A stretch of 64,000 nucleotides of DNA from Cryptomeria japonica (lineage: Eukaryota > Streptophyta > Pinopsida > Cupressales > Cupressaceae), in the NCBI RefSeq assembly GCF_030272615.1, contig NC_081412.1, forward strand, positions 140,904,747-140,968,746, in the 5' to 3' direction. The notes below the pieces were generated by a model, which worked only from the letters and a program-made list of their open reading frames with translations, made no database searches and was not told the origin of the DNA. How positions within the stretch are numbered: the stretch's first letter is position 1; the number at the start of each line of letters is the position of its first letter. The position numbers and the translations under genes are program-made. Below are positions 24,244-33,921 of the stretch, in pieces.

Positions 24244-24332
24244 GGACCAGGGCGCTGGGCGCCATGGTCTTGGAGGACCAGGGCGCTGGGTGCCCTAGTC
24301 CTGAGGGACCAGGGCGCTGGGCGCTCTGGTCC
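24244..24332. repeat. Three-unit 31-bp hairpin minisatellite in D 3' LTR
   Basis: Units at 24244, 24275 and 24306, period 31. Each has a 27-bp near-palindrome, GGACCAGGGCGC at one end against GCGCCCTGGTCC-like at the other. The 5' LTR has only two units (30865 and 30896). Confidence 0.88.
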
Positions 24333-24504
24333 CACCTCCGGGACAGCGGGGTGCAAGGAGGTTCAGGCCAATGGTGCTTGAAAAATTCAGTTTTCAATGT
24401 CGTGAGCAAGTTTTGGGGTCTCCATTCAGGTTGCGTGTTGCGTCACCATCATGAAGACCAAAATGCAGTCGAAATTGCAAGTGTCGCAATTTTAGGACGC
24501 TACA

Positions 24505-25247
24505 TTTAGCCCCCACTTTAGCGGGAGTATGTATGCTCATACTTCCGGTAAAGTACAAGGAAACAACGTTGAAAGACTTTCACCACGTCAAGGAGGCAAG
24601 ATACACCAAGCCCCCCGTGGACTAAGGATCTTACGACTTCGATTGACAAAGTAAAAGGGAAGATCATGAGGGAGAACCATGACTGTCAATAGTAAGGTCC
24701 CCTCACTATGAGTCATGCAAAAGAAATACCAAAAATCTTCAAGACAAAGCTAAGTTTGCCAAGAAATTTTCAAGTATCTTTGAAAGGATAGACAGGGTGT
24801 ATGCCCCCCTACGTTAAAGCGATCGCACACGCCTCAACGGGGGTGATTGTTTTAACGTAGTGATACACATAAGAAATGAGAAAGGAAAAGGAGCACGTTA
24901 TCGCAAAGATTTAGCCCCCAAGTGTGAGATAAACCCAAGGATAATAGACACAAAACACAAAGCACGAGGTGACTTCGCTTTCCTCGGGGTCAGTATGCTG
25001 TATGATAAGTCATGTATATATCATATGGATGTATGCATAATTGTTCTTCATTCCCCAATCAAGGAAGGTCACCTAGAAGAAGGGAACACATGTGTCTTTT
25101 GAGTCAACATGAGAGAGACCAAAGAGATCTCAATGCTTTGCATCGTCCTAAAGTAGACAACACCAAGGACAACAAATAGAAGAATGAGAATAACATATAG
25201 AAGAAGTAACAAAAGAGAGGTGGAGAGAATCTGCCATGCTAATGTAA
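24505..25247 (-). other. 3' non-coding region of element D
   Basis: Between the gag stop and the 3' LTR. The purine tract next to the LTR is the complement of 24505-24517 (AGTGGGGGCTAAA on the minus strand). I see no other coding sequence or pol remnant. A short inverted pair flanks 24780-24850 (ACGTTAAA.../...TTTAACGT around the TAGCGATCGC-like centre). Confidence 0.65.
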
Positions 25248-28200
25248 CTAGTCTAGCACGTCATCTACCCCCCGATCTTGCTGATCAATGTTTTGGGAAG
25301 GCAGGGAACACGCTAGAGGAGGAACATCCAACACAGCAGATGGAGCTATCACAAGATCCAAACAAGGGCTATGTTCATGTTCCAAGCCACATTGTTCTTG
25401 TCTAGGAGCTAGGATAAGTGCTTTAGAAAATTCATTAGATAAATGGTTATCAACATCAACAAGTTCATATTCGCTATCAGAAGCAAGAGGAGTAACATTT
25501 TCATCATGCATAACATTTTCATCTATATCATCATCAAGATTTATAAAAATAGGATCTTTAACTCGCACAGGATCAAGACCATCATGCATCTTATGTTTAG
25601 GAGATTTAGGCTCAATATCCGGCTGAGGAGAAAATGGAATAATGCTTGTTGAAGGTGTTTTTGGAGATTGTGAAGTTTGAGAAGCAGTTGCTTGAGCCCT
25701 AAGATGACGCTTTCATCGGCGTTCCCGTGCAGAACGATTACGTCTAGTCTTAGTAGGAAGTGTAGAAGATAAAGGAGGAGGAATGTTCTCATCCTTATCA
25801 CTTGGATGTTTAGGTTGTGGTCTCTTAGGCTGGATAATAGGAGAAGAAGAAGGTCTCTTCTCTCTATAAAAGGACGGAGGAGGAACTGCTCCATATAAAG
25901 GAGGAATTCTTGGTTTAGGAAGAAGACCAAGTCCATCATGAAAAGGAGGTATAGGTCTACTTTTAGAAGATTTATTAGGCATAGACATAGTCACATCCAT
26001 GGGGACGGGTTGGGAATCTTCTTGAGGAAAGACATTAGTTTTGTCTTTCAAAGGAAGAATTTCCTTCTCAAGAATGATAGGAATGTCAATTTTAGGTGTT
26101 CTAGGTTCACTTAGAGATAGGATCAGATCTGTTTTCCACTTTTGATAAGATTTAAAAAGATGATCACTTCGCGGAGGAAGAGATTGGAATTGTTTGGGCC
26201 AAAAGTAATCAATAGGAACACTAGAGGTTCTTTCAGCTGGTTTAAAGAGACTATGATTGACAGTAACAACTTCACCATTATGGGGAAATTTTAAACACTT
26301 ATGAATAGGAGAAGCAATAGCTTTCATGGAAGATAGCCAAGGATAGCCAAGCTTCACACGAAATTGTTCGGAAGATGGAATAATAGCAAAGTTCACATCA
26401 AGAGATTTATTATGAACCTCAATAGGCAATGTAATAGAACCAATTGCAGGAGAAGAAAATGCATCAAATATTTTCACAATCACATCTGATTTGTCATAGA
26501 TCACTTGATTCAATTGCAAAGTAAAAAGAAATTCTTCAGTAATAACATTAACCATGCACGAAGGATCAATAAGCACTCCACGGCGAGGTGTATTTTTGAC
26601 TTTTGCAACTATGTATAAAGGACCATCAGGTGCTCTAATGGTTTCACTAGAATCAAATGTGATGGAAGGTTCTTTAGGGATTTCTTGCTGCTCTACAAAG
26701 TTAATCACATTCGGAGTCATAGACACAAGACCATCAGATGAGAAAGAGGAATCATTAGCCTCAATCGCAGTAGAGGTATGAGAGGTATGAGAAGGTAATG
26801 GATCAGTAAAAATCTGAAGATTTTGGTTAGGAGGAGCTACAGATGTGTTGCCTTTATCATTCACTCCAGAAACAGAAATAGTATTATTATCAATCAAATC
26901 TTGAATTTTACCCTTTAAAGAAAAACATTTTTCAGTATCATGCCCAGGCTGACGATGAAAGTGACAAAAAGATTTGTGATCAAAATAAGGTGAAGTAATC
27001 TTTGCAGGATCAATTTGTTGTATAGGAGGAAGAGTAAGCACATTTTGTCCCAATAACTTATTCATAATATCATGCAATGATTCATTCAAAGGAGTATACT
27101 TTCTTCCTTTCCTGAAAAATTTAGAAATAGGAGGCACACCTGATGCTGCATTCACATTGTTGTTGATGATGTTTTCATTGAATTTGATGGAATCTCTGTT
27201 CAGTTTAAACTTCCCAAATGGTTGTTGACTGCTATCACCCTTATCACTCGGAGCCATAGGATGTGATTGTTCCATTTGACTCACAGTCAGTTGATAATTG
27301 TGAAGAGTGGCACACAACTATTGGAAAGAAGTAAACTCAGAAAACAGAAGTTTGTCTCGAATATCTTTTTGCAAATTAGAAATAAAGATTCTTTGAATAT
27401 CATTATCAGGCACTGGAAAAGAAATTTGAGCATACAAATGCTTATATCTACCAATGAAATCAGTCACTTTTTCTTTAACACCTTGTTTACAATGCATTAA
27501 ATCAATCAAAGTAACTTTAGGACTTATATTGTTTTGAAATTGTTGAATGAAAGCATTTGCAAGTTGTTCGAAAGAAGTAATAGAATAAGAAGGCAACGAG
27601 CAATACCATTGTAGGGCTTTGTCTCTTAATGTTCTGGTGAATAGTTTTGCAAGTAACCTTTGGTCATAAGCAAAATCAGTACATATTGTTTGAAAAGTCT
27701 TAACATGTGTTAGAGGATCTCCTTTACCATTATAAAGCTCCAAATGCGGGATTTCAACATGTTTAGGAGGAATAGCTCGAACAATATCAAGAGAAAGTGG
27801 GCTCGCAACATCAAATGTGGGCACACTAAACTTAGATTGATTCATAGAGGCAATTTGTTGCTGTAAAGAAGAGATAGTTTGTGCTAGATTGTTAATGGTC
27901 GCTTCAGTCGAAGAGTTCATATTGGATGTGTTAGATTGAGATGGAGGTGTGATGTTATTGAAAGAAGGTAAAGAGTAAGGTGGTGGGACCCTATGATAGT
28001 CAACTATAGGGGATGATTGGATAGGAGGAACACTACAAGGAGGAATGGAATGGTTAAATGAATTGCCCCCTTGCATCATGTTCATTTGTGAAGATGTAAT
28101 AGGAACACTTATTGAAGGAATGAATGAAGAAGTCGGATTGAATGAAGGAATAGGGTTAATTGAAGAAGGAGGATTGCCCCCATGACTAGTGATCACAGGA

Positions 28201-28682
28201 GGAATGTCTTGTATAGAGGTAGCCATTATGTTTGATGTAAAGGTAGGTATGTTAGCAATAGAATGATTGACTTGTGTAGGAGGCTGTGTATAACCTAAAG
28301 ATTCAGTACAACTCTTCATAGGCATCACATTCGAATCCACAATGTGTACGATACCACGTAAAACATCAATTCCATTCTTATCACTTTGAAGCATGCATTT
28401 TAGACCCTCAATTAAAGGAAGAGCTTGACTATCAGGATACTCATGAGACATCCATTGGTGAAAATCGTCAAATTGGTTATCCAATTTGGAAATTTGTTCA
28501 ACGGAAACTTCATGGGGAGCTTCTTCATCATTTGGAGGATTAGAGGAATTACCCATGTCCTCGTTAAAAAGGCTACTCAAATTAGGTTCCATCTCCTCGG
28601 TAGTTAAACCTCGAAAAGACTTAATTCTACGGCTTCTTCTAACGGGAATAGTGTAAGTAGGGCTTGTTGTTGTAAAACTCAT
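25248..28682 (-). pseudogene. Element D Gag-protease protein (about 1,144 codons, two nonsense mutations)
   Basis: Single minus-strand frame from ATG at 28682 to TAG at 25248, broken only by TAG at 27318-27320 and TGA at 25713-25715. Residues ~1-300: N-terminal extension, basic start (PVRRSRRIKSF) and a long Pro/Ser/Asn-rich linker. ~305-455: gypsy capsid domain, including YNGKGDPLTHVKTF and LRDKALQWYCSLP. ~570-585: a knuckle-like motif, CHFHRQPGHDTEKC. ~700-800: aspartic-protease-like domain, with LIDPSCMVNVI where a D-S/T-G type site is expected, so the catalytic Gly seems missing. The rest is a Pro-rich then acidic tail with no similarity I recognise. It stops where reverse transcriptase would normally begin. 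Confidence 0.85.
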
Positions 28683-28809
28683 GCACTAGAGAGAGAGAAA
28701 AGATTTTGAATTTAGAGGTAGCAATTTTCAGTAAAAACAGCCAATCTTCCAGATTTAAGCTGTTAAATGCAATCACGACAGTCTCCCGAAATTTCAAAAA
28801 AAATGTTCG

Positions 28810-28840
28810 GGACCGTGGCGCTCGGAGTGCAACACGGTCC
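28810..28840. repeat. Hairpin motif in D leader (gag-proximal)
   Basis: 31 bp with perfect 8-bp arms GGACCGTG/CACGGTCC around a CGCTCGGAG centre. Confidence 0.8.
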
Positions 28841-29432
28841 TTGCAACTTTTTTCAAAATTTGCAGGGATGAAAGGTATGATGATTTTAGAGCTAATCTGA
28901 AAAAATTGAGGGATTTTACGATCTGTAGATAGGCTAAATTAAAGTTGCAATCTCAAAATTGAACCCTATCAAGATTGTCGAAAAATGCAAAATTTGAATT
29001 TTGAAAAAGAGAGGGAAACTGAAATTTTGAATTTTATGATTTTAGAGGGAATGTCAAAAGCAGTGCAAGTTTTGAAATTTAAAAATTGATTCAATTTCAC
29101 ACAAAATTCAATTTTGAAAACGGAAATCAAGGTTGTTGTAATTAAGCACTTAATTTCAAAAGTCACAAAATGCAAGAATTTGAATAAAGCACTGAAATTT
29201 TGAATGAATGCAAACACAATTTTCAGATTTAGGACAGTAAGAACACAATTTTGACACAAAATTTCAATTTCAACAATTTTTGAATGATTAGGAGCCTTAA
29301 ACCAAGCAATCACAAGACCAACTTTGACTGTAATTTTGAAAGTGTTATAACTGACAAAATCAGCCAAAATTCTGGATTTTAGCAGGAAAATATAGCAAGA
29401 TCTCGCTCCCGAAATGTTGGAAAAAATGTCGG

Positions 29433-29463
29433 GGACGATGGCGCTCGGAGTGCAACACGGTCC
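29433..29463. repeat. Hairpin motif in D leader (LTR-proximal)
   Basis: Second copy of the same 31-bp motif. GGACGATG replaces GGACCGTG, so the arms are no longer perfect. Confidence 0.8.
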
Positions 29464-29846
29464 TCGCAACTTTTTTCCAAATTTTCAGGGATGAAAGATA
29501 TTCTGATTTTATTACAGAATCCAAAGTTACAGCTGATTTGGAGATGTTTTGATCGGTCAAATTGTCAAACAAAGGTTGAATTAAGAGGGTTTCAAAAATT
29601 AGGGTTTTGACATTTAACCACTTAATTTTCAAAATTAAAGTACAGATATGAATTGATAATTTATAATAGAAAAGCAGATCTGAAGCAAGCATTAATAATT
29701 AAACATTTCGCAAGTTCAATGTTCAAAAAAAAAAGAAAATTTAGGGTTTTTATGCAATCACCTCTAGAATTTTGCAAAAGATCAAACATGGAAATGTAAT
29801 CAAGGAATCAATTTTTAGATCTAATCATGAATAATTAGAAAGGATG

Positions 29847-29864
29847 TTCACGTCGGGTTCACCA
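29847..29864 (-). other. Primer-binding site of element D
   Basis: Minus strand TGGTGAACCCGACGTGAA, three bases inside the 5' LTR. It is not the Met-type site of the copias. tRNA identity not assigned. Confidence 0.7.
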
Positions 29865-30244
29865 AAATGTAAAGCGGAAAATCGCGGTCGAACCCTAGTT
29901 GGTCTCCCCTCTTCTAACTCCGAGGAGAGAGAAGGGAGGTTCGCTAGGATTCGATGGGTTTTCACTTAGGAGGAAGACTTTACATTCAAAAGAGGGGTTG
30001 AAATTCATAAGATCCAATCCCACACAATGTAAGATTGGATGCTAAATGAATTTCAAGGGTTAGGAAAGCAAGGCTACCCTCTTTCGTAAAGAATGTTGAT
30101 AGAAGAATTAAGCTAAGCATGCATAGAAAGTGATAAAGATTCACTTATAAAATGAGTTCGGGTTATAGGATGAAGCTACGGACCTGGAATTAGCAGTAGA
30201 ATGTCGATACGGTGCTGTCCTGCAAATTTGAGAAAAAGTTGTCG

Positions 30245-30271
30245 GGACGATGGCGCCCGGCGCCACGGTCC
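30245..30271. repeat. Single hairpin motif in D 5' LTR
   Basis: 27 bp, GGACGATGGCGCC against GGCGCCACGGTCC. The arms pair better than in the 3' LTR copy (23624-23650). Confidence 0.78.
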
Positions 30272-30732
30272 TCCGAAAAATCCGCGAAACGAAGGGGGAT
30301 CTGTTCATCTCTGCACAAGGATTCCAAATCTTCAATCTCAGCCGCATACCTGCAACCTACACACAGAAAATCAAAGATGATTGGGGGGTTAGGGATTAGG
30401 GGTTTGCCTTTAGGTCAAACCCCGGTTTTGGAATTAACCAAGAAATAAGCAAGTGCTGTAAATGTAAATGACTGTAATGTAAAACAAGTACTAATACCTT
30501 GTTCTAAGGATGTTTGTATCCTTATGTACAAAGGTTTAGATGTTGTATGTTGTAGTATGTAGCATGTAATAAGTGATCTCCTCTTCAATGGTTGAATCCT
30601 TGACTTGAATGCAACACTTAGCCTTGAATGGAGACTTGGAATGATCAATTGCTTGAATGCTTGAATGCTTGAGTATAGTTTCCATGCTTTTCACATATGT
30701 CCTTCTCATGCCAAATGAGAGAGAAAAATGTA

Positions 30733-30742
30733 GTTTATATAC
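30733..30742 (-). promoter_or_regulatory. Candidate TATA box of D 5' LTR
   Basis: Minus strand GTATATAAAC, about 360 bp from the LTR start. Confidence 0.5.
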
Positions 30743-30864
30743 TTGTCAATTAGGGCTGATAGACTGATTTTCCTGACCTTAGGCTGACCAGGGAAGTATA
30801 TTTCCAAATTGCAATAAAAAAGACCTGATATCACTTAGGAAACCGGGCCCAAAATAGGACCCAG

Positions 30865-30922
30865 GGACCAGGGCACTGGGCGCCCTGGTCCTGAGGGACC
30901 AGGGTGCTGGGCGCTCTGGTCC
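30865..30922. repeat. Two-unit 31-bp hairpin minisatellite in D 5' LTR
   Basis: Units at 30865 and 30896; one unit fewer than in the 3' LTR. Confidence 0.88.
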
Positions 30923-31094
30923 CACCTCCGGGACAGCGGGGTGCAAGGAGGTTCAGGCCAATGGTGCTTGAAAAATGCAGTTTTCAGTGTCGTGAGCAAG
31001 TTTTGGGGTCTCCATTTAGGTTGTGTGTTGCGTCGCCATCATGAAGACCGAAATGCAGTCGAAATTGCAAGTGTCGCAATTTTAGGATGCTACA

Positions 31095-31099
31095 GTTCT
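31095..31099. repeat. Target duplication GTTCT, right side of D
   Basis: Pairs with 23242-23246. Confidence 0.92.
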
Positions 31100-32119
31100 C
31101 AAATAAATTCAAACCAAAAACAACTTATCCAAACTTAATGCTTAATACTAGTAAACCAAACTATATGCTTGTAGACAATTTATCAGTTAATTGCAGTACT
31201 GGTAAAGATTAATACATGAAACAGAAAGATAATAACATGCACAAAATATAACACCAATATTTGTACGTGGAAACCCTATAAGGGGAAAAACCACAGTGGG
31301 AAACCTTACCGACAATCAGATGATACTACTACAGATAGTATTTGTATACAATAGGGGTTATGCACATGCAGAAAGGCCAAGCACCTAGAGCTCACTGCTC
31401 AAACACAAATGGGAGTCACACTGACTACAATTGGATGGTTAAATCCAATAATAATGTACTGCTCAAAATAAAATCTTCATATGTTGGATTTAGTACCGGT
31501 TCAGTTTTGATATGTCTTCACAGAAACCTTCCTTCAACCTTCAAATCATGTTTGCGTGTATAGCTCTACTTATTCTCGCATATCCCTTATTACCAATCTT
31601 TTTCTCAATCGCATATCAATCTTAAAAATAAGATCTTACATATATACGAAAGCCTAAGACCAATTGAGTAGGTTGGCTCTCAAAAATATATTACAATAAA
31701 AGCAATTTACAAGTAAAACAATAACCGATGAAATATCTGATTCAACATGTCGTCTTAATGCATTTACAACAATGATAAATCATCTCCATAGCATGTCGTG
31801 CTAATCTGGAATAGATAAGCCTACCGATGCTTATCTTGGACCTATTTGTCGAAAAAAGAAAATATGTAAACACGAATATACCAATGAACAAATCTTCAAG
31901 ACAAAGTGTCCAAATGATGTCTTTGATATAACCAAGTTTTTTCCATGTCATTCCAGGTGTTGGTGAACAATATATCCTACCAGTGTACCAGATACCGGTG
32001 ACTATGCATAAGTCGCTTGCTGGTGAACATTGCCAATTCTCCAAGTGCCAGAGTTGATAAGTGTTAATAGGTGTTGACATCAATGACAAAACCATATCAA
32101 CATATCCAAAATACCAACA
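31100..32119 (-). repeat. 5' LTR of element B, main part
   Basis: Continues the LTR cut at 23246; aligns with 6546-7516 of the 3' LTR and ends CCAACA. It has a stretch near 32025-32080 (CAGAGTTGATAAG...GTGTTGACATCAATG) that the other LTR lacks. Confidence 0.9.
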
Positions 32120-32124
32120 TGTAC
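32120..32124. repeat. Target duplication TGTAC, right side of B
   Basis: Pairs with 6491-6495. Confidence 0.85.
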
Positions 32125-33717
32125 ATCCTGTAAATTCAAAAGAGGAAATTGATGAATTAATTTCTAAGGCTAACCAATCTGTTTTTGCCAGTGGACACCG
32201 GCAAGTAGGAGGAAGAGTAAAAGAGATTGTAGATGAGACTATTGATAATTGGGATATATTTTTTGTGGAGAAGGAAAAACAAGAGGAAATAAACTAACCA
32301 AAGAAGACATTTAAAGTGTATTAGAAGGATAAGGACAAGGGAAAAGGAAAAGTTGGTGGTATTCCAAGCATCAAGATTACTGACAACCTACCGCCACCTT
32401 TGGATACTGCACCGGTACACACAGATGATCCACCAGTTATTGACACTGAAGGTGTTACATATGATGACACAAATCCTAAATCTGAGATACTCCTCACCAT
32501 GAATGTAGATACTCAGGAAGTGAATATTGTTGTGGACAAGGATAGTTTAGAGGTTAAGGAAGACAGTGTTGATAGTGGCAACATGGTTGAGGAATCGATA
32601 GAGACTGTTGAGGTTGAGATCCCAACCTAAATAGAGAAACCATTAGATGCTGGGAAGCCTACTAAAGGAATAGATGCTGGCACAGGGCCACTAGAGACTA
32701 AGATACCGACAGTTGAACTTACTGAGAAACCTACTGAGACAGAGGTACACACTGAGGCTGAGAAGTCAGAAATCATTGAGACATCAAAACAATCTGAGAA
32801 ACCCTTGCAAGTTGAGATGCAAACCTAGACTCATCCACCAGCGGAAAACACAAGTAAAATGGTTACAACTAATGGAAGCATAGAGGTAATAAAGGCAATT
32901 GGTCAGACATTCGACACATCAACAAGTGAATTCAGACCTACCAATGTTACAAAGTACTTTTGGATTCAAACAAAAAGAGAACGGATTGCAATGCATTGGC
33001 CTACAAGGCAATTGATAACACTGTACCTATTCTTAAATTGATTGCACCAAATTGTAACATAGATCATATTAAGGATTCTTTAGAAAAATTGGACACATTG
33101 TCCAAATTTATTGCTGACAATATAATAACCATTGATAAAGTGAATGAGGATACAATAAAGGAGAGATTTGAAAAAGAGAAGGACAAATTCTTTGATGACA
33201 CCATAAAGAAGTGCACAGAACACCTGAATACATTATTACCGACACTGAACTCTACTATTTTTGAGTACAAAGAGCTATACAGGGAAACATACAAACCTCA
33301 CCTTCTAATAGAGGAGATAGACAAGGAGATTAGTAAAACATAGAAAGAAATTGAAGACATAGTTGATAACATAATTGGTTCATTCAGTCACATATCAGTT
33401 TTTGAGCAAGAAATGATAGGTTTTGAGGAAAAATTAGAGAAACTTGAGAAAGAAAAGGAAAGGATAAGGTCTAATGTCAGAGAACTTAAAACTAAACTTG
33501 GTCCCAAGTTGGACAATCTCATTTCTCAGAGAATAGAAATATCTAAGGCACTACTTCAAGGAGAATGATCGCCGAAAGATCACATGCATTATCTCACCGA
33601 CATGATCCAATAGACTGAGGCAACTTTGAATGACAACAAAAGGTTTATGTAGAGTCTGAATTTGGTTTTGGCAGATATCTTTTAGATTGTAACCAACTAG
33701 TTATAGACTTTGAGGTG
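32125..33717 (+). pseudogene. A1 ORF2, C-terminal part: unknown conserved protein
   Basis: Continues the protein cut by B; alignment with A2 passes through the junction without a gap (VVHP[V/I]NSK). Segments in order: a helical block with GGRVKEIVDETIDNWDIFF, a basic GKGKGKVG-like patch, a long acidic low-complexity stretch of EKPTETEVHTEAEKSE type (about 32440-32830), then a block homologous to A2 (DCNALAYKAIDNTVPILKLIA, about 32968-33050) leading into a strongly charged, probably coiled-coil C-terminus (33130-33560). A TGA at 33566-33568 ends the long frame. A2 shows the original end corresponded to about 33717. Several other stops and frameshifts (e.g. 32629, near 32830, 33343). Function unknown. 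Confidence 0.62.
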
Positions 33718-33921
33718 AATTTTTTTGCACTCGTTTGACTAGTTTCGACAACCTTTGTCATTGATGTCAAAGGGGGAGTAGTGGAGAGAAAAATGCTTAT
33801 TCAGAGGAGATCATTTTCTCAGGGGGAGCACAACTTTTGGGAAACTTTTTTGGACTTCATTTTTTGGAACAATTTTTGGATTTTTCTCATGAGTGTTGCC
33901 ATCAATGCCAAAGGGGGAGAT
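33718..33921 (+). other. A1 3' untranslated region with two polypurine tracts and half of a hairpin
   Basis: Two purine tracts follow ATTGATGTCAA- or ATCAATGCCAA-type words: 33768-33778 (internal) and 33910-33920 (next to the LTR, the likely priming tract). GTTGCCATCAATG at 33895-33907 is the perfect inverse of CATTGATGGCAAC at 33962-33974 inside the LTR. Confidence 0.75.

Larger units (their letters stand above)
23247..24504 (-). repeat. 3' LTR of element D (1,258 bp)
   Basis: Plus strand begins TGTAAAGTGG and ends GCTACA; matches 29868-31094. Contains hairpin motifs at 23624-23650 and three in tandem at 24244-24332. Confidence 0.93.
28683..29867 (-). other. Leader of element D between priming site and gag
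   Basis: About 1.2 kb, A/T-rich, untranslated. It contains a ~75-bp block twice (about 28782-28865 and 29403-29485), each beginning CTCCCGAAAT and holding a GC-rich hairpin motif. Otherwise it consists of AATTTTGAAATTT-like low-complexity words. Confidence 0.65.
23247..31094 (-). mobile_element. Element D: non-autonomous gypsy-type LTR retrotransposon with gag and protease only
   Basis: 7.8 kb. LTRs at 29868-31094 (5') and 23247-24504 (3'), GTTCT duplicated at 23242-23246 and 31095-31099. A priming site sits inside the right LTR. A single ORF on the minus strand (28682 to 25248) encodes Gag and a protease-like domain, then ends; about 740 bp of non-coding DNA separate it from the 3' LTR. There is no reverse transcriptase, RNase H or integrase. 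This fits the general class of non-autonomous LTR elements that keep only a gag gene (TR-GAG type). Confidence 0.92.
29868..31094 (-). repeat. 5' LTR of element D (1,227 bp)
   Basis: Plus strand TGTAAAGCGG...ATGCTACA. Differs from the 3' LTR mainly by loss of one 31-bp hairpin unit and scattered transitions. Confidence 0.93.
6496..32119 (-). mobile_element. Element B: Ty1-copia retrotransposon carrying inserts C and D
   Basis: Minus-strand order: 5' LTR (31100-32119 plus 23198-23246, split by D), Met-type priming site, gag and protease (21881-23140), integrase, reverse transcriptase and RNase H (7905-10772), 3' LTR (6496-7516). Insert C splits gag-pol between protease and the pre-integrase zinc region; removing it with one AGTAT joins the two parts. 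Flanking duplication TGTAC. Without C and D the element is about 6.7 kb. Confidence 0.93.

Noticed and set aside
24158-24509. Small overlapping ORFs on both strands across the GC-rich part of the D LTR
   Set aside because: They come from the hairpin minisatellite, lack family similarity and sit in a non-coding LTR.
25248-25589. Separate small gene downstream of D gag
   Set aside because: It is in the same frame as the upstream D ORF and separated only by one TGA (25713), so it is the C-terminal tail of that protein.
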